A DNA stretch of 9,957 bases from Planctomycetota bacterium (GTDB lineage Bacteria; Planctomycetota; Planctomycetia; Pirellulales; Pirellulaceae). The position numbers were made by a program, and so were the translations under genes. Where the stretch lies: NCBI GenBank assembly GCA_026692885.1, contig JAPLNJ010000608.1:1-9957 (forward strand), given 5' to 3'. Below the pieces are notes generated by a model. It was not told the DNA's origin. It saw only the letters and a list, made by a program, of their open reading frames with translations, and ran no database searches. This document shows positions 1 through 5,494 of this stretch, one piece after another (the first letter of the stretch is position 1; every line of letters starts with the position of its first letter).

Positions 1-3
1 AAG

Positions 4-86
4 TGTCGGGTTTTCAAAGTAGTCATCACGCTCCGCGTGATGACATGTCGTCACGGCGGAGCGTGACGACTACTAGACTTGCGACA
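4..86 (+). repeat. Palindromic REP/MITE-like element A1
   Basis: This 83-base element begins TGTCGGGTTT and ends TTGCGACA, so its ends are short inverted repeats (TGTCG/CGACA). The core at 19-73 is bounded by GTAG and CTAC and holds two consecutive hairpins. The first has a perfect 10-bp stem (22-31 with 35-44, loop TCC) and the second a 9-bp stem (47-55 with 62-70, loop GCGGAG). An inverted copy with four differences lies at 1801-1883. No coding sense is apparent, although reading frames run through it. The repeat and its stems are seen directly; calling it non-autonomous and mobile is inference. Confidence 0.85.
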
Positions 87-113
87 GTTATTGATGCGCC
101 GGTCCTTACGGGC
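87..113 (+). repeat. 27-base spacer repeat next to A1
   Basis: This stretch directly follows element A1. It recurs in inverted orientation at 1906-1932, next to element B, with one mismatch in 27. In both places it touches the GCGACA end of a palindromic element, so it appears to be a spacer belonging to a larger composite repeat, not unique flanking DNA. Confidence 0.75.
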
Positions 114-135
114 AGGACAGGGACACCGAGCGCAC

Positions 136-167
136 AAAAAACCTGCCGTGGGCTGGCCCACGGCAGG
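136..167 (-). terminator. Intrinsic terminator of the DUF1559-lipoprotein operon
   Basis: A perfect 12-bp GC-rich inverted repeat (142-153 with 156-167, two-base centre) is followed, reading the minus strand, by six T residues (complement of 136-141). It lies 37 bases beyond the stop codon of the lipoprotein gene. This is a textbook Rho-independent terminator in the correct orientation to end the minus-strand operon. It works in one direction only: the plus strand has no T tract after the stem. Confidence 0.9.
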
Positions 168-204
168 CGTTTCCGGCGGCCCGCTTCGACCCACTGCCAC
201 GGGT

Positions 205-528
205 TCAGTGGGCCGCGGCAGCAGGCAGCTTGGCCAGCATCGCCTTGGCCTTTGCCTGGCGCGCCGGGCCGTTAAGTTTTAGCAGCTCGGTGACCTCGGC
301 ATGCAGGGCCTGACCTTGCTCGGGATCGGTCTTCTTGAGTTGTTCGATCGCGCCGAACACCAGCCCGACTTCGCTGCCGAACTTCGGGCTGCTCGCTACC
401 TGTTCCAGCGAGGTCCGTATTCTCTCCAGAGGTGGCTTCGGGTCAGGGGTCGGCGTACGAGCCCTCTGTCCGCAACCCAACACAGCCGCCAGCGTCAAGA
501 TAACCAACAATTTTGCCCAGTGCATCAT
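205..528 (-). CDS. Small predicted lipoprotein, 107 aa, downstream of DUF1559 gene
   Basis: The predicted product is a small secreted lipoprotein of unknown function. The N-terminus is MMHWAKLL followed by a hydrophobic stretch ending VLGC, so Cys19 is the likely lipidated residue. A proline-rich linker (about 24-33) precedes a charged, probably helical domain (34-107). I chose the ATG at 526-528 because AGGGGGGG lies about five bases upstream and the signal peptide then starts correctly; the frame stays open further upstream but only as a shadow of the preceding gene. The gene follows the DUF1559 stop by 14 bases and is followed by a strong terminator, so it is the second gene of a two-gene operon. 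Short lipoproteins after DUF1559 genes are a common planctomycete arrangement. The specific function is not recognised. The second ATG (523-525) is an equally possible start. Confidence 0.8.
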   Translation of the reverse strand: MMHWAKLLVILTLAAVLGCGQRARTPTPDPKPPLERIRTSLEQVASSPKFGSEVGLVFGAIEQLKKTDPEQGQALHAEVTELLKLNGPARQAKAKAMLAKLPAAAAH

Positions 529-530
529 GC

Positions 531-540
531 CACCCCCCCT
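531..540 (-). promoter_or_regulatory. Ribosome-binding site made of a G7 tract
   Basis: On the minus strand the lipoprotein start is preceded by AGGGGGGGTGGC. The run of seven G residues (complement of 533-539) doubles as the Shine-Dalgarno sequence in the 14-base gap between the DUF1559 stop and the lipoprotein start. A change in run length would alter the spacing of ribosome binding. The tract is observed; any regulatory effect is inference. Confidence 0.55.
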
Positions 541-542
541 TG

Positions 543-1556
543 TTACTGAACGTTGACCGCTTCGCCGTTCGCACGGCTTCCCAGCGCCTGGTACGTTGCC
601 ACATCGATACTGTTGGTGATGAAGCGGACGGAGGCATCCCCCATGGCATGGTTGCATCCGCCCGCATGTTGGCTTCGTGCGGGGTAACACCCATCGCGGT
701 CGGTGGCATAGCCGGGGAGGTTCCCAGTGGTCGTGCAACTCGGGTACGCCCAGTTCGGCGGAGCGGCGGTGTTGAACACGGTCTGGTACGGGCTGGCTGC
801 GACCCAGTTGGCGCCGTGGCTGTTCAGGTAACTTCCCGTGTTGCCTGCCGCGTTAGCGCCCAAGGAGTTCAGACTGGCCTCGGAGGGGAACACCATGTTG
901 CCAGCAAAAGTTGCCGGTACCGGGCAGCCGGGCTGATAGCGTGCGCCGTCTCCCTGGCCCTTGCGGATCTCGGAAAGCAGGATCGTGGTCGCCGTCCCGT
1001 CCGTGATATCACCCATCCGCGTCTCCCAATGGGGCCGGAACACGCCGGGCCAATTGCCGATCGTTCCGTTGTCGTAATACAAGGTCGGGCCAGTGCTCAC
1101 CACGTAGTTGTTCCCTGGGCCCCAGAACCAAGTTGAGTTAGCTGGGAAATCCGCGTCCGAGGGGCACAGGAAGCCGCTGATCTTCGAGTGCCACGCGGCA
1201 GCTTGATTCCCATCGCCGCCATCGGCGGTGAACCAGTTAGTGTCGTTCGGCAACCGCTCGAAAATGGCCTTTTGCTCGACGTATGGCAGGATCATCGTGT
1301 GGACGCTGTACCCGCAGAAGGTGCCCCACGAACCGTTGGCGGGTTGGTACGAGTAGCGAGGGAACGTGCGGTACACATCGTGGTAGTTGTGCGTAGCCAG
1401 CGCCATTTGCTTGAGGTTGTTGTTACACTGGGTCCGCCGGGCTGCCTCCCGCGCGGCTTGAATTGCCGGCAGCAGCAGAGCGACCAGAATGCCGATGATG
1501 GCAATCACCACCAGCAACTCGACAAGAGTAAACCCCCCCCGCCTGTGCCACCTCAT
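543..1556 (-). CDS. DUF1559 family pseudopilin-like protein, 337 aa
   Basis: The gene encodes a DUF1559 (SBP_bac_10-like) protein, a family greatly expanded in planctomycetes and thought to be surface or pseudopilin-like. Residues 8-30 carry a type IV prepilin N-methylation signature: GG, then FTLVELLVVIAIIGIL, with expected cleavage between Gly8 and Phe9. A long hydrophobic helix follows, leading into AAREAARRTQC, which is typical of the family. Other family marks are FLCPSD near 129-134 and the C-terminal H-X9-D motif (His297 to Asp307); the usual final Gly is Ala here. The length is normal for the family. The start is supported by GAGGT about eight bases upstream on the minus strand. It is the first gene of an operon with the small lipoprotein. 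Codons 6-8 form a run of eight G residues. Function beyond being pseudopilin-like is not established. Confidence 0.93.
   Translation of the reverse strand: MRWHRRGGFTLVELLVVIAIIGILVALLLPAIQAAREAARRTQCNNNLKQMALATHNYHDVYRTFPRYSYQPANGSWGTFCGYSVHTMILPYVEQKAIFERLPNDTNWFTADGGDGNQAAAWHSKISGFLCPSDADFPANSTWFWGPGNNYVVSTGPTLYYDNGTIGNWPGVFRPHWETRMGDITDGTATTILLSEIRKGQGDGARYQPGCPVPATFAGNMVFPSEASLNSLGANAAGNTGSYLNSHGANWVAASPYQTVFNTAAPPNWAYPSCTTTGNLPGYATDRDGCYPARSQHAGGCNHAMGDASVRFITNSIDVATYQALGSRANGEAVNVQ
1533..1540 (-). repeat. Poly-G (G8) tract inside the DUF1559 gene
   Basis: Eight consecutive C residues on the plus strand give G8 in codons 6-8 (Arg-Gly-Gly) of the DUF1559 gene, immediately before the prepilin peptidase cleavage site. 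Loss or gain of one base would shift the frame at residue 8 and abolish the protein. The tract is directly visible; slippage is inferred. Confidence 0.9.
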
Positions 1557-1620
1557 GTCATTACCTCGCTAGGATACTAGAATTGCGTCTGCTCAAGAAA
1601 AGATGGAGCTTTGCTTCCGT

Positions 1621-1649
1621 AATCTATCACAAGGAAAAACAGACTGCAA
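1621..1649 (-). promoter_or_regulatory. Possible promoter of the DUF1559 operon
   Basis: On the minus strand TTGCAG (complement of 1644-1649) and TAGATT (complement of 1621-1626) are separated by exactly 17 bases. A TG dinucleotide one base before the -10 makes an extended -10 box. Matches to the sigma-70 consensus are only 3/6 and 4/6. The predicted leader would be roughly 55-60 bases. The rest of 1557-1800 shows no gene and no other convincing signal. Confidence 0.25.
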
Positions 1650-1800
1650 CAAGAAAGGATTTCCCACGCGGTGCATGCGTTGACTCGGGGGAAGGACACC
1701 GGTAAGCTGACAGCCAAAGCGGGGACGAGTGATGCCGCTCTTGTGCCCCATTTTGCTCCCCCAGGAACTCGAACGTCTTTAGGACCGCGTAAGAAATAAG

Positions 1801-1883
1801 TGTCGCAAGCATAGTAGTCGTCACGCTCCGCCGTGACGACATGTCATCACGCGGAGCGTGATGACCACTTTGTAAACCCGACA
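1801..1883 (-). repeat. Palindromic REP/MITE-like element A2 (inverted copy of A1)
   Basis: This is the reverse complement of A1 (4-86), with 79 of 83 positions matching. It has the same TGTCG ends and the same pair of hairpins within 1814-1868. A1 and A2 thus form a widely spaced inverted pair around the DUF1559-lipoprotein operon and its terminator. A 71-codon minus-strand frame starting in this element has no recognisable protein features and is not called. Confidence 0.85.
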
Positions 1884-1932
1884 GCTATTCCTTTCGCGGT
1901 CTTTAGCCCGTAAGGACCGTCGCATCAATAAC
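1884..1932 (-). repeat. Spacer between elements A2 and B, with a hairpin
   Basis: These 49 bases separate two palindromic elements. Positions 1906-1932 are the inverted copy of 87-113. Read on the minus strand, GGTCCTTA and TAAAGACC can pair with one mismatch around CGGGC, adding a further small hairpin. No coding sense is seen. Confidence 0.6.
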
Positions 1933-2006
1933 TGTCGCTAAAATAGTAGACGGCACATTCCGTGTGCCGATTTCCGCACACGGAGTGTGCGGGCTACTTT
2001 GTCCGA
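1933..2006 (+). repeat. Palindromic element B, diverged relative of A
   Basis: The element starts TGTCGC like A2 and ends GTCCGA. Its core (1946-1997) is again bounded by GTAG and CTAC and again contains two hairpins: 1952-1957 with 1963-1968 around TTCCG, and 1974-1980 with 1986-1992 around CGGAG. The loop cores (TCCG, CGGAG) match those of A, but the stems are different sequences that are still complementary within B. It ends about 55 bases upstream of the TPR gene start, so it occupies that operon's upstream region. Confidence 0.7.
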
Positions 2007-2061
2007 GTTCCTGGTTGTCCCACCGCCGGGGCCCGGCGTACCGCGTTTGTGATGGCCTCCG

Positions 2062-3231
2062 ATGAGAAAGCGAGCCGAGACGAATCCGCGCAGGGGCGTT
2101 GCGGGCTCGCGCTGTTGCCGTCCGCGATGGGGTGTTCCTGCACGTCGGCTCCTGCTCGCTGGATTGCTCGCCGGTGCGGGGCTGGCGGCGATTGCCTACT
2201 TCCGTTTGTTCCATCCTTGGCCGGCGGAGCACGGGGACGGTGGCTCGGGAACGCGGCCTGCGACCGCGGTCGATGGAGATCGGATCGCGATTCCGGAGGG
2301 TCCGTTGCCGGACGCGCCCTCCGCGGTGGTCGAAGAAGCCGTTCGCCTGGCCGAGGGTCTCCTGCGTCGGTTTCCGAAAGACCCCGACGCCTACGAGGTA
2401 AACGCCAGGGTGCATTTCTGGTTGGGCGATTCGGCCGCGGCGATCAAGTCGTGGGAGCAGGGCCTGGCATTGGCGCCCGGATACGCGCATGCCTATCATG
2501 GCCTGGGGCTGGCCGCAGCCAAGCGTGGCGACCATGCACTGGCGGCGGAGCTGTTCCGCAAGGCCCTGGAACTTGCTCCGGCGTCCGTGGAACCGCGTCT
2601 GGAACTGGCCTCCGCGCTGGCCAACCTCGGCAAGTGGGAGGAAGTCGTCGGCAGGCTGGAGCCGGGCCTCCGGACGACGCCCAATCCGGCCCCAGTCTTG
2701 ATGCTCCTCGGCAAAGCCTACCTTCATTTGGACCGGTTGGCGGATGCCAAGCGGAGTTTCGCGGCGGTGCTCCAGGTCTACCCTCAGCACGCCAACGCGC
2801 GGTTTGGCTTCGCCACAGCCTGTGCCCGGCTCAAGGAGACGAACCAGGCCCAGGAGGAGATGGAGAAGTTCCGGACGATCCGAAGCGAAGAACGGCAGGA
2901 ACGGCAGGCGCGGCAGGGAAACTATGACGACCTCGGCGAGATGTGCGCGGCGCTGGCCGCCCTCTACACGACCGCGGGCGAAGTCTGCTCGGGTGGCGGC
3001 AACCTTGATGAAGCGGAGCGATTCTGGCGCCGGGCGGCGGCCTTGGCGCCCCAAGACATCGCTTCCCGCGAGTGCCTTGTACGGAGATACATGCGGTCTG
3101 GACGAATGGCCGAGGCCATCCAGACGCTCGGGCAACTGGCGGCGATCAACCCGGCCAATCCCGCCTACTCGATGGAACTTCGTCGCCTAGGGGCCGGTCT
3201 GATCAATTCGCCACAGAAGGCACACCCCTAA
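2062..3231 (+). CDS. Membrane-anchored TPR-repeat protein, 389 aa
   Basis: A basic N-terminus (1-29) is followed by one hydrophobic segment at about 30-50, so the protein is probably anchored in the cytoplasmic membrane with the rest exported. After a Gly/Pro-rich linker (52-85) come tetratricopeptide-like helical repeats at about 109-140, 143-174, 176-207 and 211-243. A charged helix (266-287, rich in Glu/Arg/Gln) follows, then two more repeat-like units at about 289-330 and 333-364. The W-x-x-G-L-x-x-x-P and A-x-x-x-x-x-x-A-L-x-L-x-P patterns typical of TPRs are visible. TPRs mediate protein-protein contacts; the partner is probably the product of the next gene, which this one overlaps by a base. 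The start lacks a strong ribosome-binding site, so a slightly different start is possible. TPR genes paired with FG-GAP/ASPIC-UnbV genes are a recurrent arrangement in planctomycetes. Confidence 0.88.
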   Translation: MRKRAETNPRRGVAGSRCCRPRWGVPARRLLLAGLLAGAGLAAIAYFRLFHPWPAEHGDGGSGTRPATAVDGDRIAIPEGPLPDAPSAVVEEAVRLAEGLLRRFPKDPDAYEVNARVHFWLGDSAAAIKSWEQGLALAPGYAHAYHGLGLAAAKRGDHALAAELFRKALELAPASVEPRLELASALANLGKWEEVVGRLEPGLRTTPNPAPVLMLLGKAYLHLDRLADAKRSFAAVLQVYPQHANARFGFATACARLKETNQAQEEMEKFRTIRSEERQERQARQGNYDDLGEMCAALAALYTTAGEVCSGGGNLDEAERFWRRAAALAPQDIASRECLVRRYMRSGRMAEAIQTLGQLAAINPANPAYSMELRRLGAGLINSPQKAHP

Positions 3232-5153
3232 TGCCCCTCTTCGGTTCGATTTCGAGATGGCAGGTTCTTGCCGGCGCTACAAGCGGCCTGGTGACGGCTC
3301 TCGTCCTTGGCCTGCTCGGCTCCCTGGGTTGCAGGCAGTCGCCCGACGACCCCCGGCTGGCCGCAACGTCCGGAAACCGTTCTTCCCCGGCCACGGATAC
3401 GGCAGCCGGTGCCCTGGCCGAGTCGCGGGACAAGTCGCCGAGCAAGCCGCCGCCTGACGCCAAGGATTTGATCAGAGGCCCAGCCGAGGGGAGACGGATT
3501 CGCCAGGTCGCCCCGCCTCCAAGGCGATCCTCGAATCCACCGCCGAACACCATCCTCCGGTTCCGCGATGTGACGGAAGAATCAGGCATCACCTTCCAGC
3601 ACACCGACGGTTCCAGTGGGCGGCGGTACATCGTCGAGGCGATGTCGGCCGGCCTGGCGACCTTCGACTACGACGGCGATGGCCTGACCGACATCTACTT
3701 CTGCAACGGCGCTCCGCTGCCTGGCGCCCACTTCGAGCGACCGCCGCGGCACGCCTTGTATAAGAACTTGGGGCAGGGGCGATTTCGGGATGTGACCGAG
3801 GAGGCCGGTATCGCCTGTACGGGCTTCGGCTTGGGGGTGACGGCAGCCGATTACAATAGCGACGGCTACCCGGATCTCTATCTCAGCAACTTCGGCCCCA
3901 AGGTCCTCTATCGCAACAACGGCAACGGGACATTCACGGATGTCACTCGGGAGGCCAACGTGGCGGACGGAAACCGCTTCGGCGCCGGCGTCTGCTTCCT
4001 CGATATCGACGGCGACGGCCTGCTCGACCTCTTTGTGGCCAACTACGTCAAAATTTCGTTCGACAAGCATGTCACACACACGATGAAGGGCCATCCCGTC
4101 TATCCCGGTCCCTTGGATTACGCGGTGGAAACCCACGCCCTGTTTCACAATCAGGGCAACGGAACATTCCGCGACGTCAGCGTCGAATCGGGCATTGCCC
4201 GCCACCCCGGTCCAGGCATGGGCGCGATTTGCGCCGACTATGACAGCGACGGCGCCACCGATATTTTCGTCTGTAATGACGGACGAGAGAACATGCTTTT
4301 CCGGAACAATGGCAAGGGGAAGTTTGCGGAGGTGGGCCTGCTGGCCGGGATCGCCTACGACGCCGTCGGCCAACCGCATGCGAACATGGGCGTCGATTGT
4401 GCCGACTATGACAACGACGGCCGACTCGACTTCTATGTCACATCCTATCAAAACGAGTGGGCGACTCTCTATCGCAATCTGGACGGCGGTTTGTTCGCCG
4501 ATGTGACCGAGGAAAGCCGTGCCGGCGAGGGGACCTTTCAGTACGTCACCTGGGGTTGCGGGTTTGTCGATTTCGACAATGATGGCCGCCGGGACTTGTT
4601 CGTCTGCTGCGGCCATCTGGAAGATAACATCGATCGCTGGGACGACACGACTTCGTACCGGTGCAAGAACGTGCTCTTGCTGAACACCGGCGACGGGAAA
4701 TTCGTCAATGTCTCGGACGCCTGCGGCCTCGGGGCACTGCCCCCGCATGCCGCCCGCGGCGTGGCGTTCGACGACCTCGACAACGACGGCGCGGTCGACG
4801 TGGTGATCCTGAACTCCCGCGAACGCCCCACGATCTTGCGGAACATGTACTACGCCCAAGGCGGCCGAAACCACTGGCTCGACCTGCGACTTCAGGGCGC
4901 GACGACCAACCGCGACGGCGTGGGGGCCCGGGTGCGGGTGACGGCTGGCGACCTGGTCCAGATCGACGAGGTCCACAGCGGCCTGGGCTACCAGAGCCAC
5001 TGGGGCTCGCGGCTGCATTTCGGCCTCGGGCCGGCCGAGCGGGTGGATCGGGTCGAGGTCCGGTGGATCGGCGGCGGCACGGACGTCTACGAGAACCTGC
5101 CCAGCGACCGCCGGATGACGCTCGTCGAGGGCGGCCGTCGCTACGATCGGTGA
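3231..5153 (+). CDS. CRTAC1-type FG-GAP/ASPIC-UnbV secreted protein, 640 aa
   Basis: Residues 11-34 form a signal peptide ending SLGC; Cys34 may be lipidated, although Ser at -3 is not canonical. A disordered Pro/Ser-rich linker (35-106) follows. Residues 107-540 are FG-GAP/VCBS-type propeller blades with at least seven calcium-binding D-x-D-x-D-G-like loops, starting near Asp147, Asp208, Asp258, Asp337, Asp392, Asp447 and Asp515. The C-terminus (about 548-635) is an ASPIC/UnbV domain, recognisable from NRDGVGARVRV and GYQSHWGSRLHFGLG. The family is extracellular or periplasmic and presumably calcium-binding; its biochemical role in planctomycetes is unknown. The start at 3231 is chosen because it overlaps the TPR stop as TAATG, has AGAAGG ten bases upstream, and places the signal peptide at the terminus; the frame remains open 53 codons upstream inside the TPR gene. 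The overlap implies translational coupling. Confidence 0.93.
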   Translation: MPLFGSISRWQVLAGATSGLVTALVLGLLGSLGCRQSPDDPRLAATSGNRSSPATDTAAGALAESRDKSPSKPPPDAKDLIRGPAEGRRIRQVAPPPRRSSNPPPNTILRFRDVTEESGITFQHTDGSSGRRYIVEAMSAGLATFDYDGDGLTDIYFCNGAPLPGAHFERPPRHALYKNLGQGRFRDVTEEAGIACTGFGLGVTAADYNSDGYPDLYLSNFGPKVLYRNNGNGTFTDVTREANVADGNRFGAGVCFLDIDGDGLLDLFVANYVKISFDKHVTHTMKGHPVYPGPLDYAVETHALFHNQGNGTFRDVSVESGIARHPGPGMGAICADYDSDGATDIFVCNDGRENMLFRNNGKGKFAEVGLLAGIAYDAVGQPHANMGVDCADYDNDGRLDFYVTSYQNEWATLYRNLDGGLFADVTEESRAGEGTFQYVTWGCGFVDFDNDGRRDLFVCCGHLEDNIDRWDDTTSYRCKNVLLLNTGDGKFVNVSDACGLGALPPHAARGVAFDDLDNDGAVDVVILNSRERPTILRNMYYAQGGRNHWLDLRLQGATTNRDGVGARVRVTAGDLVQIDEVHSGLGYQSHWGSRLHFGLGPAERVDRVEVRWIGGGTDVYENLPSDRRMTLVEGGRRYDR

Positions 5154-5189
5154 TGGTGATCGCCGGCATCGCTCGTGAAGCAGCGTCTG

Positions 5190-5316
5190 GATCCGTACCC
5201 AGGTACATCGGCGCTTCGCTTGATGTACCCTACACTACCCGAAACAACAAAGCGAAGTAGGGTACATCAAGCGCAGCGCCGATGTACCGGTGGAGCGCTG
5301 CTCCCGCTGCGGAACG
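5190..5316 (+). repeat. 127-bp palindromic repeat C, copy 1
   Basis: The core is a 32-base arm (5202-5233) and its inverted partner (5257-5288), which pair with a single mismatch around a 23-base loop. Each arm can also fold alone, with an 8-bp GGTACATC/GATGTACC stem. The unit extends to a common tail ending GGAACG. A direct copy of exactly the same length, with eight differences, starts 2400 bases downstream at 7590, on the other side of the methyltransferase gene. All six frames read through it produce short peptides such as GTSALRLMYP, a common source of false gene calls. Confidence 0.9.
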
Positions 5317-5346
5317 CCAGCCTGCCCGACACGCTAAGCGAGATAA

Positions 5347-5484
5347 TTGGAACCAAGCGAAAGGTCCTCTGACCAGTCTGGCCAGTCTGGACGGAAGCGA
5401 CCCACTGCGGCTATGATGGCTGGACTCACGGATCGCCTGTGGAACTTCGAAGAGTTCTTCAACACGATCATACAGTACGGGTAG
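5347..5484 (+). pseudogene. 3' remnant of a transposase gene (45 codons)
   Basis: An open stretch starting just after an in-frame TAA reads into KRPTAAMMAGLTDRLWNFEE and ends at TAG 5482-5484. The A-M-x-x-G-L-T-D-x-x-W-x-x-E-E pattern resembles the C-terminus of a common class of bacterial transposases or IS-encoded proteins, in which a PAMAAGLTDHVW-like segment recurs. Nothing upstream continues the protein, so this would be a truncated tail. A perfect tandem duplication of CCAGTCTGG (5373-5390) lies within it. Its stop codon overlaps the methyltransferase ribosome-binding site. Assignment rests on memory of the motif, not on a search. The alternative is a tiny leader ORF (Met at 5414 or 5417) coupled to the next gene. 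Confidence 0.4.
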
Positions 5485-5488
5485 AAGG
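5483..5488 (+). promoter_or_regulatory. Ribosome-binding site of the methyltransferase gene
   Basis: AGAAGG lies six bases before the ATG at 5495 and fixes that start. Its first two bases belong to the stop codon of the upstream transposase-like frame, so ribosomes finishing that frame would be positioned to reinitiate. Confidence 0.7.
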
Positions 5489-5494
5489 CGGCAG

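Noticed and set aside
1627..1842. 71-codon minus-strand frame between A2 and the DUF1559 gene
   Set aside because: Its first codons are repeat A2 and the rest shows no domain, signal peptide or ribosome-binding site.
1962..2927. 321-codon plus-strand frame overlapping the TPR gene
   Set aside because: It begins inside palindromic element B and its translation is Gly/Arg-rich with no domain, whereas the frame starting at 2062 has TPR periodicity and a membrane segment.
1903..3135. 410-codon open frame on the minus strand opposite the TPR gene
   Set aside because: Its translation is low complexity and Arg/Gly-rich, antisense to a gene with membrane and TPR features, and it ends inside the A2-B spacer repeat.
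3582..5018. 478-codon open frame on the minus strand opposite the FG-GAP gene
   Set aside because: It is an antisense shadow of a high-GC gene with clear domains. Its translation is repetitive and lacks any recognisable fold or start signal.
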